Of a DNA stretch of 51,121 bases, positions 43,251 through 51,121 are shown one piece after another. The DNA lies in the NCBI GenBank assembly GCA_021736645.1, contig JAIPFM010000196.1, forward strand, positions 1 through 51,121. The letters run 5' to 3'. Both the position numbers and the translations under genes were made by a program. This DNA is from Phycisphaerae bacterium (GTDB lineage Bacteria; Planctomycetota; Phycisphaerae; Sedimentisphaerales; Anaerobacaceae). Each line of letters starts with the position of its first letter. Position 1 is the first letter of the stretch. The notes below the pieces were generated by a model. The model was not told the DNA's origin and made no database searches. It saw only the letters and a program-made list of their open reading frames with translations.

Positions 43251-43769
43251 CAACTCTGGTCATTCAGCGTCTTTAATAGTAGACGGGATCATTAGAGAAG
43301 ACCCCAATCCCTCGCTCTTTATAAAAACGGATAAGTTCACTCTGCAGTTGATTACGGTGCTGAGCCTGCTTTCTATGCCAAAACTCGGACAGCCGAACAC
43401 CCTTTCGGCTTTACTACCTCTTCTCCTCCTAGTTTGCACGAGGCAACTAGGCACCCTCACACAGCTTGCGCCTGATCAACTGCCTTGACACTGCTCATCG
43501 GTTCAACCTGACCGGTGATTACATATACAGATGGCTTGGATAGGTATTCTACTCATGCGGCCATCCAGTGAACGGCCCATGGGACACTGACCATGACGAC
43601 ACTGTGAGTACAACAACTTTCATTTCAACAGATGCATTTTTTCATCGCACAGTGTCCGCATCTGGTGGGACACATGCGTGGATGCATCAGCCCCGAGACT
43701 CTCCGGAAGAACACCCCAGCAAAGGCCTCACAGTCTCTCTTCAGGCCTCCCAACTTACCTATTTTATCC
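43251..43769. other. Gene-poor intergenic region with one hairpin
   Basis: About 520 bases without a credible gene in either direction. AGCCGAA (43391-43397) and TTCGGCT (43404-43410) form a seven-pair hairpin with a six-base loop. On the minus strand a 47-codon stretch reads VRLSEFWHRKQAQHRNQL then QSELIRFYKERG with no start; it could be a gene relic, but I do not recognise it. Another 36-76-residue ORFs are low-complexity. No tRNA or known RNA fold was seen. Confidence 0.5.
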
Positions 43770-43799
43770 TTGACCCATTCAAGGAAATGAGATTATAAC
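43770..43799 (+). promoter_or_regulatory. Promoter of the giant GLUG protein gene
   Basis: TTGACC at 43770-43775 and TATAAC at 43794-43799 have an 18-base spacer. The predicted leader is about 70 bases, and GGAGGAG lies just before the ATG at 43878. Confidence 0.65.
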
Positions 43800-43877
43800 T
43801 AAGGCACTCTAATAGAACTCGCGTAATGCGTGCGCGACGCATGGAACAGAATTATCGTTCATGGCTCAGGAGGAGAT

Positions 43878-46853
43878 ATGGTGTTCCGGAGAGTTTGCAC
43901 CATCGTTCTAGGCACAGTTTTAGGGATCAATTCAAACCTCGTGTGGGCATATTCTGGAGGCACGGGCACGTCTCAAGACCCGTATCTTATTGCCAGTGCA
44001 GAAGATCTGATTCAATTAGGCAATACCTTTGATGGGTACGGCCTACACTATGCGTTGTCTCATGACATAGACCTGTCCGGGTATACATTTACTCAGGCCG
44101 TGATTGCCCGTGCCATCTGGCCCACAGACTATGTGATAGACCGAGACGCATTTTCCGGACATTTCGATGGTCAGGGCCATGTGATTCGATATATGAGCAT
44201 TCAAGGCAAGGGGTGGCTGGGCCTTTTTGGGGGCCTGGCTGAAGGCGCAGTGGTTGCCAATGTAAGGCTTGAGCAGGCTTCCATTGTGTCTGCGGGCGAT
44301 CAGACAGGGGCCCTGGTTGGATTGAACCTTGGATTGGTACTGAACTGTTCGGTTCAGGCCGAGGTCACGGGCCAGGCCTTGATTGGCGGCCTGGTAGGTC
44401 TGAATAAAGGCACGATTGTCAATTGCTGGAGCCATTGCGATGTCAGTGGCTTGGGCGGCATTGGGGGTCTGGCGGGCACCAATGAATTTGGCAGGATTCA
44501 CTGTGCCTTCAGCCTCGGCAGTGTGACAGGATCAGACCACGCAGGGGGGCTGGTAGGACGCAACTGGGGCGGAACCGTATCCAACACGTACAGCGCGGCC
44601 CGCATGATAGGGCAGGCGTCAGTCGGCGGTTTGGTGGGGGACAATCCCGGACCGGGCGGAACATATCCTGAAGGCACTGTGGTCAATTCATTCTGGGACA
44701 TTCAGGCGTCAGGGATGGCCCATTCGGATGCAGGGATCGGGCTGCCCACGCCGGATATGGAAGCTCTGGATACCTTTCTTGCAGCAGGGTGGGATTTTGC
44801 AGGGGAATCAGCCAATGGCACGTGTGAGACCTGGTCCATGCCGGACGCGAATGGGTATCCGCAGCTTCACTGGTTTGAGGATCCGTCATGGCATGTGTCT
44901 GGTGCGGGGTCTTCAGCCAGACCCTATGATATTTCCAGCCTCGCGGACCTGGGGCGTATCATGTATGCACCCACGGCCCATTACCGCCTCACTCAGTCCA
45001 TTGACTTGACCGGCATCCAATGGTCCAGCCCGGTGGTGCCGTTTTTTGCAGGCGTCCTGGATGGAAACGATGTCGAAATCCAGAACCTGTCGCTGGTCGG
45101 TGGTCACGACATGGGATTGATCGGGGTTCTGGGGATCGGGTCCCGCGTGTCCGGTTTGGGAGTCACAGACGTCAATATGGTGAATGTCACTGGCGCGGCC
45201 GGTGCCTTGGCCGCCCAAAACAGAGGCACCGTGTCTCACTGCTACAGCACGGGCGAGGTTCGAGGCATCACCCAGGCCGGCGGCCTGCTGGGCATCAATG
45301 AAGGCACAGTCCAGCACTGTTTCAGCAAGACCACCGTGTACGGCATACATCTGGCCGGGGGATTGGTGGGAGACAACCGAAATACAATTAAGACCAGTTT
45401 CAGTGCCGGCAATGTATTCGGCCAGGGATACGGCGCAGGCGGATTGACAGGTATGAATCAAGGCACCGTGACAGACTGTTTTGCCACAGGTCCTGTCACG
45501 GGCATCAACTCTGTGGGCGGGTTGGTGGGGACACAACTATTGGGTCAAGTCTCACACTGTTACAGCATGGGACATGTGGTTGGAGCCCAGGCCACAGGGG
45601 GGCTCATCGGATCGAGTTCGGGCACAGTGGACTCCAGTTTCTGGGAAGTGGACACGTCCATTCAGGTCAGGAGTGCAGGGGGGACTGGCAAGACCACGTC
45701 GCAAATGACGGAGATGTCCACCTTCATACAGGCAGGCTGGGATTTTACCGGCAACCCGTCCAAGGGCGTGGCGCCGGTCTGGTATATCTCGGATCTGCAG
45801 CCAAGGCCGGCGCTGGTCGCTACAGGGCAATTTGCAGTACACGCACAATCCAATCCCGGAGGCCGCGTCATTGGGCCTGGAGAAGGCCTCTTTCACTATC
45901 TGTATGACACGATCCTCCCGATACAGGCCGTGGCTGAACCGCACTACCATTTTCTAAACTGGACAGGGTTGGCTGCGGATCAAGGCTGGGTCAACGCGAC
46001 TGATGCAGCCCATACATGGATGCAGATCCTGGGCAACAGTGACCTGTACGCAAATTTTGCCGTCGACCAGCATCTCGTGACAATAGGACACGCTGCCCAC
46101 GGTCAAATCGTAGAGCCAAACGGCCTGTCCGGGATGGTGGACTACGGCGCCAGGATCAAGGTGTCAGCCAGGGCAGATCCCAAGTATCTGTTCTTGAAAT
46201 GGCTCACCGAAGGCGATGTCCAGGTGGACAATGTCACTGACCCGGAAACCTCCATGCACGTACTGGGCGACGGTTCAGTGTATGCCGTGTTTATCCTGCA
46301 AACCAAGGCGCACATTCCGGACCCTGCGATCAGGGCCGCCATTGAAGCAGCCTTGGGCACCCAGGATGTCACCATGACGGAGATGGAGGCATTGACAAAA
46401 CTGGAGGTGACTGATGCCAATGTGTTCGATTTGACAGGTCTGCAGCATGCCGTGAATCTTACATACCTCGATCTCAGAGGTAATGACATCATTGATGTAA
46501 ACACATTAGGATCATTAACTGCACTGACCGTCTTATCACTGGGTCAAAATCGAGTGGCTGATTGCTCTCCGTTGGCATCACTCGCTCGGCTCCAGGCTGT
46601 CAACCTTGAGTACAATATGATTAACAGCATTCAGGTCATAGCACAATGGAAGGACATAGAGGTGTTGAGGTTGGATGGCAATGCCATTACTGAAATTAGC
46701 CCATTACTTGGTTTGGAGCATTTGACTTGGCTAGAGATGAAAAAGAATCCACTGAGTCAGGTCACCCGGCAAGAATGGTCGAGTTTAAAACAGACTGTAG
46801 AAACCAAGAACTATGGAATCATTCTACATGATCCCATTTCGTTTATACAGTAA
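43878..46853 (+). CDS. Giant secreted GLUG / InlB-repeat / LRR protein
   Basis: 991 residues with a signal peptide (TIVLGTVLGINSNLVWA). It begins YSGGTGTSQDPYLIASAEDL, the opening of planctomycete GLUG-containing beta-helix proteins. GLUG repeats follow in two blocks (near 110-240 and 440-570; for example GGLVGLNKGTIVNCWS and GGLLGINEGTVQHCFS). Two bacterial InlB-type repeats come next (AHGQIVEPNGLSGMVDYGA), then leucine-rich repeats from about 830 (LTYLDLRGNDIIDVNTL, LQAVNLEYNMINSIQVI). It is likely an extracellular binding or adhesion protein. The start at 43878 has GGAGGAG upstream; a GTG at 43830 is less likely. Confidence 0.88.
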   Translation: MVFRRVCTIVLGTVLGINSNLVWAYSGGTGTSQDPYLIASAEDLIQLGNTFDGYGLHYALSHDIDLSGYTFTQAVIARAIWPTDYVIDRDAFSGHFDGQGHVIRYMSIQGKGWLGLFGGLAEGAVVANVRLEQASIVSAGDQTGALVGLNLGLVLNCSVQAEVTGQALIGGLVGLNKGTIVNCWSHCDVSGLGGIGGLAGTNEFGRIHCAFSLGSVTGSDHAGGLVGRNWGGTVSNTYSAARMIGQASVGGLVGDNPGPGGTYPEGTVVNSFWDIQASGMAHSDAGIGLPTPDMEALDTFLAAGWDFAGESANGTCETWSMPDANGYPQLHWFEDPSWHVSGAGSSARPYDISSLADLGRIMYAPTAHYRLTQSIDLTGIQWSSPVVPFFAGVLDGNDVEIQNLSLVGGHDMGLIGVLGIGSRVSGLGVTDVNMVNVTGAAGALAAQNRGTVSHCYSTGEVRGITQAGGLLGINEGTVQHCFSKTTVYGIHLAGGLVGDNRNTIKTSFSAGNVFGQGYGAGGLTGMNQGTVTDCFATGPVTGINSVGGLVGTQLLGQVSHCYSMGHVVGAQATGGLIGSSSGTVDSSFWEVDTSIQVRSAGGTGKTTSQMTEMSTFIQAGWDFTGNPSKGVAPVWYISDLQPRPALVATGQFAVHAQSNPGGRVIGPGEGLFHYLYDTILPIQAVAEPHYHFLNWTGLAADQGWVNATDAAHTWMQILGNSDLYANFAVDQHLVTIGHAAHGQIVEPNGLSGMVDYGARIKVSARADPKYLFLKWLTEGDVQVDNVTDPETSMHVLGDGSVYAVFILQTKAHIPDPAIRAAIEAALGTQDVTMTEMEALTKLEVTDANVFDLTGLQHAVNLTYLDLRGNDIIDVNTLGSLTALTVLSLGQNRVADCSPLASLARLQAVNLEYNMINSIQVIAQWKDIEVLRLDGNAITEISPLLGLEHLTWLEMKKNPLSQVTRQEWSSLKQTVETKNYGIILHDPISFIQ

Positions 46854-46930
46854 CCAGCAGTGTTAATTTGAGATCTCAATGATTACGTCAGTTCAGTAAA
46901 AAAAACTATCCATTCATTTAGGAGTTTCAA

Positions 46931-47596
46931 ATGAACCTTTCAATAAAGGCTATATGTGCCATGGTGATAAGTTTATTCATTGCGTCTTTCTCTCATGCGT
47001 ACGAGTGGGAGACTCAGGGTGTAGCGGGGTATTATTTTCCAAGTGATGGACTATGGAATAGTAGTTGCTGGTCAGGGGAAGCCAGATTAATCTGCTGGGA
47101 CACTGATCTGGGCGTGGGGGTGTCTGCCGGCATGATGCAGTGGGGAGCGGATGGCCCAGACACGATTCTTTCCAGGACCTCTGTGCTTCAGATTTCTGAT
47201 AAGCTGCAGGGCGATCTGCAGTATATTCCTTTGGGAATCTCCGTGTTGCGAAAATTTGATATGGACTCCGATACACAAAAGCTTCAGATTGATGCAGGAT
47301 TACATTATCTGGTGGCCAATAGTGATCTAGAATGGATCAGGACTCGTGAGATGTTGATTTCTCCTTTTAGCAGAAATTACTCTTCAGAAGAAGCCACCTG
47401 TGATGATGCCCTGGTCGCGCGTTTGGGCGGTTCTTTCCAGTGGAACATGGGAGAACAAACCTTTGGCCTGGTCTCGGGCGGCTATCAATTTGACCTGACA
47501 CAGGGTGACGCCACAGCAGACAGTCTCTCAGTCAAACAAGAGCTGGATCTCTCCGCCTTCTATGTGCATGTTGGCGTGGCCTTTTTGTGGCAATAG
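46931..47596 (+). CDS. Outer-membrane beta-barrel-like protein
   Basis: 221 residues with a signal peptide (ICAMVISLFIASFSHA). Amphipathic strands alternate (DLGVGVSAGMMQWGADG, QTFGLVSGGYQFDLTQG) and the last strand ends FYVHVGVAFLWQ with an aromatic near the end, as in small barrels. It was not matched to a named family. It has GGAG seven bases upstream and lies 77 bases after the GLUG protein gene. Confidence 0.55.
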   Translation: MNLSIKAICAMVISLFIASFSHAYEWETQGVAGYYFPSDGLWNSSCWSGEARLICWDTDLGVGVSAGMMQWGADGPDTILSRTSVLQISDKLQGDLQYIPLGISVLRKFDMDSDTQKLQIDAGLHYLVANSDLEWIRTREMLISPFSRNYSSEEATCDDALVARLGGSFQWNMGEQTFGLVSGGYQFDLTQGDATADSLSVKQELDLSAFYVHVGVAFLWQ

Positions 47597-47626
47597 ATGA
47601 TATTGAGATCACGGTTCACAGATCGC

Positions 47627-47647
47627 AGTGAAAACGTGCCTTTCACT
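47627..47647. terminator. Likely bidirectional terminator hairpin
   Basis: AGTGAAA (47627-47633) and TTTCACT (47641-47647) form a perfect seven-pair stem with a seven-base loop, placed between the convergent barrel-like and ferritin-like genes. Confidence 0.55.
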
Positions 47648-47672
47648 CGACTCAGCACGCGGGACTGCCAAC

Positions 47673-48134
47673 TCAATTTTCTTTGAGCACCACGTCATCG
47701 TATTCAATTTCAAACCGCAGTTTGTGGTTGGCTTCCTGATGCGCCAGGGCCAGGAACAACTCGGCCATGGGCTTGCTTTTGGCTTCCGAAGCCAGGCGAA
47801 GGTACAGCATGTAGGTGGCTTTTTCTCGTTTCATGGCCAGGGTCAGGGCTGTGGCATACTCCATATCACTGGACGGAGTCACTTCCTTCAGGCATTCTGC
47901 AATCGCCATCCTGGGAATGGGCAGTGAGTTGTCCACAGGGCCATATTCGCCCTGTTTGACGGCCTCCAGCCTGGCCTTGTGTTCAAGCTCTTCAGCAGCA
48001 AACTCCAGAAACGCCTGTTTCATGGCCGGGTCTTTCATGGTGCCGGCCAGCTTGGTATAAAAACCGTGTGCATCCTGTTCCCTGGCAATGGCAAAGTCCA
48101 GGACTTCCTGAATGGTCGCAAACATTTTTGTCAT
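47673..48134 (-). CDS. Ferritin-like (rubrerythrin-type) diiron protein
   Basis: 153 residues, a four-helix bundle. The glutamate-histidine pairs expected for a diiron site are visible: IAREQDAHGFY, FAAEELEHKARL in the first half, and AMKREKATYMLYLRLA, LAHQEANHKLRFE in the second. There is no rubredoxin domain. Members detoxify peroxide or store iron in anaerobes. AGGAG lies seven bases upstream of the start. A palindrome upstream may control it. Confidence 0.8.
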   Translation of the reverse strand: MTKMFATIQEVLDFAIAREQDAHGFYTKLAGTMKDPAMKQAFLEFAAEELEHKARLEAVKQGEYGPVDNSLPIPRMAIAECLKEVTPSSDMEYATALTLAMKREKATYMLYLRLASEAKSKPMAELFLALAHQEANHKLRFEIEYDDVVLKEN

Positions 48135-48180
48135 AAGTCAACTCCTTTTGAATGTACGGCTGGATTGTACTGGTTTAGGG

Positions 48181-48195
48181 GGCTTTCAGAAAGCC
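48181..48195. promoter_or_regulatory. 15-base palindrome upstream of the ferritin-like gene
   Basis: GGCTTTCAGAAAGCC is a perfect inverted repeat about 50 bases upstream of the ferritin-like start. A related half-site, CTTTTCTGAAGCC, follows at about 48214. It may be an operator or a short hairpin. Confidence 0.4.
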
Positions 48196-48289
48196 TAAAA
48201 TATAGGTGCACGCTTTTCTGAAGCCTGCTTACTGAAAACTCAAAAAAACTGCAGCCTTTCTGCAAGAGTCCTGTTAAATATCTGCAATT

Positions 48290-48331
48290 ACGAATATTTT
48301 CGTTTGACTATTACGAAATTTGTCGTAACAT
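48290..48331 (+). promoter_or_regulatory. BlaI-type promoter with two palindromic operators
   Basis: TTGACT (48304-48309) and TAACAT (48326-48331) have a 16-base spacer. The operator TTACGA (48311-48316) and TCGTAA (48323-48328) lies between them. A second site, ACGAA-tatt-TTCGT, lies at 48290-48303 just upstream of the -35 box. This is the expected arrangement for autorepression by BlaI/MecI. Confidence 0.75.
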
Positions 48332-48377
48332 TATGGGCAGTGGAGAAAGTCAATGACACAGGCTCAGGAGAATTGTC

Positions 48378-48761
48378 ATGGTAAAGCCAAAAAATACGGG
48401 GCCCACAGGTAAAGAGTTGGCGATTCTGGGGATTTTGTGGGAGAAGGGCCCCAGCACTGTGCATGAAATGCATGAGGCCCTGCATCAAAAGAGCGAAACC
48501 GGGTACACCACCACACTGAAGCTCATGCAGATCATGCTCGAAAAGGGGCTTGTAGTACGCGACGGCGCAGGACGCAGGCATATCTACAGGCCTGCTGAAT
48601 CCGAGGAAAAAACTCAGAATAGAGTGGTCAAGGAATTGCTGGGCAAGGCCTTTGCCGGATCAGCAGAAAAACTGGTGATGCGCGCGTTGTCCGTAAAAAA
48701 GGTGTCTCCAGAGGAACTCAGCAATATCCGTAAAATGTTGGATGAGATAGAGGGTGCATGA
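48378..48761 (+). CDS. BlaI/MecI-family repressor
   Basis: 127 residues. The winged helix is clear: PTGKELAILGILWEKGPSTV, HEMHEALHQKSETGYTTTLK and LMQIMLEKGLVVRDGAGRRH. The C-terminal dimer region, KELLGKAFAGSAEKLVMRAL, follows. Members repress their own operon and a M56 protease gene until the protease cleaves them. The stop overlaps the next start as ATGA. Confidence 0.92.
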   Translation: MVKPKNTGPTGKELAILGILWEKGPSTVHEMHEALHQKSETGYTTTLKLMQIMLEKGLVVRDGAGRRHIYRPAESEEKTQNRVVKELLGKAFAGSAEKLVMRALSVKKVSPEELSNIRKMLDEIEGA

Positions 48762-51121
48762 TGATGAATGATCCAATCTTAGAGGCCCTGTGCCAAAGAG
48801 TGGGGTGGACATTGATTCATTTTGTGTGGCAGGGCCTCAGCGCGGCCTTGATCCTGGTTGTGGCGCTGGCGATACTCAAACAGGCGTCTGCTCGAATTCG
48901 TTATGCAGTGTGTTGTCTGGCATTGATAGCCATGGTGGTCCTGCCTGTGGTGACATTTTGTGTGCTGGAGGCATCACCCAAAGAGCGTCTCCCATTAACA
49001 GCGATCCCTGCATCTGTGGCTATGGCACCTTCTGGCCAGGCTCTTCCCATACCAGCTCTTGAGGCCATTGAAAGAGACACTGAATTTCTGCCCTCGGTGT
49101 CAATTCAGCGGGTAGTCATACCCAGGGAGTCACGACTTGGTATGATGCTTGAAAGGTCGCTTCCCTATGTAAGCCTGTTCTGGCTGATTGGTGTGATGAC
49201 CCTGTGCGTGTGGCATGTCGGTGGCTGGATTCAATTGCAGCGATTCAAGCGCACGGTCACACAAGACATTGATACGTCCATCCTCACAATCTTTGATCGC
49301 TTGGTTCGACAGATGTGCATTGGCAGGGCTGTGTCTCTGTATGAATCGTCCAAGGTATATGTCCCCACCGTGATCGGGTGGATCAAACCTGTGGTGTTGC
49401 TGCCAGTCAGTGCCATGTCCGGTCTGAGTACAGAGCAGATCGAATCCATAGTGGCGCATGAACTGGCCCATATCCAGCGTCAGGACTTTCTCGTCAACAT
49501 CCTTCAAACCCTTGTGGAGACCCTGGGCTTCTATCACCCGGCAGTCTGGTGGGTGTCTCGTCAGATACGCATTGAACGTGAACACTGCTGCGACGACCTC
49601 GCAGTTGAAGTCTGCGGCGATTCCATGGCCTATGCCAGGGCACTCACGCAGTTGGAAACCATACGTCCTAAAAACGGCATCCTGGCCATGACCGCCACAG
49701 GCGGCAGCCTGACTCACCGTATCAAACGTCTTGTTCTGACTCCCGCGACCAGTCCAAGTACCCCTGCCTGGGTATCCGGCCTGGTCTTTACCCTGATACT
49801 GGCCGCGATTATTTGCCCTATGGCCGTGGCTTGGGGACACTCGCGTTCAATAGAAAACGAGCTGGCCTCAGGCATACCGGCAGTTGACGCGAATATTGAG
49901 TTTCCTCCAACAAACAGTAAAATTGAGCCCTATCATGTGGAATCCAATGCCCACTCTGATTCTCCTGTCACCGAGGGCCGCATTTATGAGATCTCCGACT
50001 TGGCAGGAGTGAAAGCTGGGCTTAAAATGCCACCTTTGGATCGTAATGCATTGATAAGTTTGCGCAAGAAAGAAATTGAGTTGGAGGGCAGAATAAAGGC
50101 AGCCATTGCATCAGAGTCCTGGGATTATTCGAAGGGAGGTAAGGGCCGGGTCTTAAGTTTAGGACTGGGCAAGCTATTTGTGCTCCAGACAAAAGTAATT
50201 CATGGAGAAATCGAGTTGTATTTGGAGGCCATGAGAGAGAGACAACGTACAATAGGAACCTCTGAACCATCATCTGAATCAAGTGTGCCCACTGAAATAA
50301 GACTGGAAACACGCATTTATGACATATCCGATTTGGTGACAAAGTTGGCTGGATCCAAAGAACAATCCCTGGAAACCAATTTCTTTACACAAAAACTCCT
50401 GGATACGATTGAACCCCAATCCTGGTATCTTGGCGGGGGAGAGGGGACGTGCACAGTATTTGGTGGGATCAAACTGGCCGTGCTACAGACGAGGGCAATC
50501 CATGAAAAAATAGGCCTGTACTTGGAGGCCATCAGGCAGTATGGGGGATTCCAAGATGAATCTCTACTACCAGACGGTTGGGCACTTGAATTCAAGGTCT
50601 GGGATCAAGAACCGGAACCGAATGAGGTCTCATCGCTTGAAATCATGGATCTCAAGGGAGAATCTCGCCTGAATGAAAGCTGTAGATTGAGATTCACGAC
50701 TTTTTCCGGAGAACGCATATTCTCAATGTCCAGTGAAGAGTCCGGCCCAAAACAGCTCTCTGTGCCAATCGCAAAGTACCTGGTGTTCTATAGTTGTGGT
50801 TGGGGTAAGCACCCGGATAATGTTGGTATGCGATCAGGTCCTTTCTTGCTGAATCTGTGTCGGCCAGGGCAATACCGATTGACTCCGACCGCACGCCTGG
50901 GCTCCGGTCAGATAGCGGGCACACACAAGGGATGTTATGCCGTGAATTTTGAGAGTACGGAGCGATTCCCTGTTATTACAGGTTTTGCATATCAGTCGCC
51001 ACCTGGAGAGTACCGGATTGAGGGGCTTGCATCCGGACATTACCTGCTTAATGCGGTCACACAACACAGCGGTGATAATGTCTTTGTGCGGCGTGCTCGA
51101 GTCCGAGTGGCCTCTGGGAAA
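48758..51121 (+). CDS. BlaR1-like M56 membrane metalloprotease, partial at window end
   Basis: 788 codons are visible; the 3' end lies beyond the window. N-terminal helices flank a loop. The zinc site is HELAH at 234-238, followed by GFYHPAVWW and EREHCCDDLAVE, whose glutamate is the likely third ligand. After the last helix (LVFTLILAAIICPMAVAWG), two similar units occur, starting RIYEISDLAG and RIYDISDLVT and ending LEAMRE and LEAIRQ, each with an LQTxxIH motif. This unit appears in other planctomycete proteins. A further regulatory-like domain begins near 600. The start overlaps the BlaI stop as ATGA. Confidence 0.88.
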   Translation, partial: MMMNDPILEALCQRVGWTLIHFVWQGLSAALILVVALAILKQASARIRYAVCCLALIAMVVLPVVTFCVLEASPKERLPLTAIPASVAMAPSGQALPIPALEAIERDTEFLPSVSIQRVVIPRESRLGMMLERSLPYVSLFWLIGVMTLCVWHVGGWIQLQRFKRTVTQDIDTSILTIFDRLVRQMCIGRAVSLYESSKVYVPTVIGWIKPVVLLPVSAMSGLSTEQIESIVAHELAHIQRQDFLVNILQTLVETLGFYHPAVWWVSRQIRIEREHCCDDLAVEVCGDSMAYARALTQLETIRPKNGILAMTATGGSLTHRIKRLVLTPATSPSTPAWVSGLVFTLILAAIICPMAVAWGHSRSIENELASGIPAVDANIEFPPTNSKIEPYHVESNAHSDSPVTEGRIYEISDLAGVKAGLKMPPLDRNALISLRKKEIELEGRIKAAIASESWDYSKGGKGRVLSLGLGKLFVLQTKVIHGEIELYLEAMRERQRTIGTSEPSSESSVPTEIRLETRIYDISDLVTKLAGSKEQSLETNFFTQKLLDTIEPQSWYLGGGEGTCTVFGGIKLAVLQTRAIHEKIGLYLEAIRQYGGFQDESLLPDGWALEFKVWDQEPEPNEVSSLEIMDLKGESRLNESCRLRFTTFSGERIFSMSSEESGPKQLSVPIAKYLVFYSCGWGKHPDNVGMRSGPFLLNLCRPGQYRLTPTARLGSGQIAGTHKGCYAVNFESTERFPVITGFAYQSPPGEYRIEGLASGHYLLNAVTQHSGDNVFVRRARVRVASGK

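Noticed and set aside
1..51121. CRISPR array, transposase, phage attachment site or replication origin
   Set aside because: No regularly spaced repeat-spacer pattern, no intact transposase or integrase, and no DnaA-box cluster were seen.

Overview
The window looks like a chromosomal piece of an anaerobic or facultative planctomycete, most likely Phycisphaerae (Sedimentisphaerales-like). This is inferred from family content, not from a marker gene. Signs are a giant secreted GLUG protein with InlB-type repeats and leucine-rich repeats, a seven-blade surface propeller built on a VVWQD-GDWDIY module, a Tat-exported Gfo/Idh oxidoreductase paired with a lipoprotein oxidoreductase, PQQ-like beta-propellers, and a BlaI/BlaR1 pair with an extended C-terminus. 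Lentisphaerota or Kiritimatiellota cannot be excluded.

Layout. (1) 1-397: 3' remnants of a serine hydrolase and possibly a second gene. (2) 416-17110, all minus strand, transcribed right to left, mostly with overlapping or near-touching genes: TAXI receptor, TRAP permease, hotdog thioesterase, three exported beta-propellers, LuxE-like and LuxC-like proteins, a chorismate-lyase-like protein, a halogenase-like FAD enzyme, a DMT-type membrane protein, a PaaK-like ligase and a DUF3179 protein. Together they suggest a route from chorismate to a 4-hydroxybenzoate-derived, possibly halogenated aromatic acid or aldehyde. No ketosynthase or carrier protein is present, so it is not an ordinary aryl polyene cluster. 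(3) 17350-21244: a divergent YtrA-type GntR regulator with a perfect palindromic operator and an ABC-2 exporter. (4) 21280-22871, minus strand: a zinc-ribbon protein, a long coiled-coil protein with a GrpE-like end, and a truncated DTW-domain gene. (5) 22957-26043: a strong promoter, a 48-codon small ORF and two Gfo/Idh-type genes, followed by a GH28-like relic.

(6) 26391-36309 is an electron-transfer region. Five tightly coupled genes encode an octaheme cytochrome, a membrane cytochrome b/c hybrid, a triheme membrane cytochrome, an NHL propeller and a 24-heme cytochrome. A convergent pentaheme cytochrome gene, a well-promoted selenocysteine tRNA, a small exported protein and a NapH-like iron-sulfur membrane protein follow. 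A plausible electron path runs from quinol through the membrane b/c proteins to the large periplasmic or extracellular cytochrome.

(7) 36525-43250: a repeat-rich secreted TPR protein, the surface propeller, then an RNA polymerase sigma factor followed by a small protein, a protein whose N-terminus matches the archaeal threonyl-tRNA synthetase editing domain, a sodium/solute symporter and a tiny membrane protein. (8) 43770-47596: the giant GLUG protein and an outer-membrane-barrel-like protein. (9) 47673-51121: a ferritin-like protein and the BlaI/BlaR1 pair, the latter running off the window.

Four unrelated long intergenic hairpins occur, three in the aromatic cluster and one between convergent cytochrome genes. 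No CRISPR array, rRNA gene, prophage or intact insertion sequence was seen. All assignments come from reading motifs by eye; no database search was possible.
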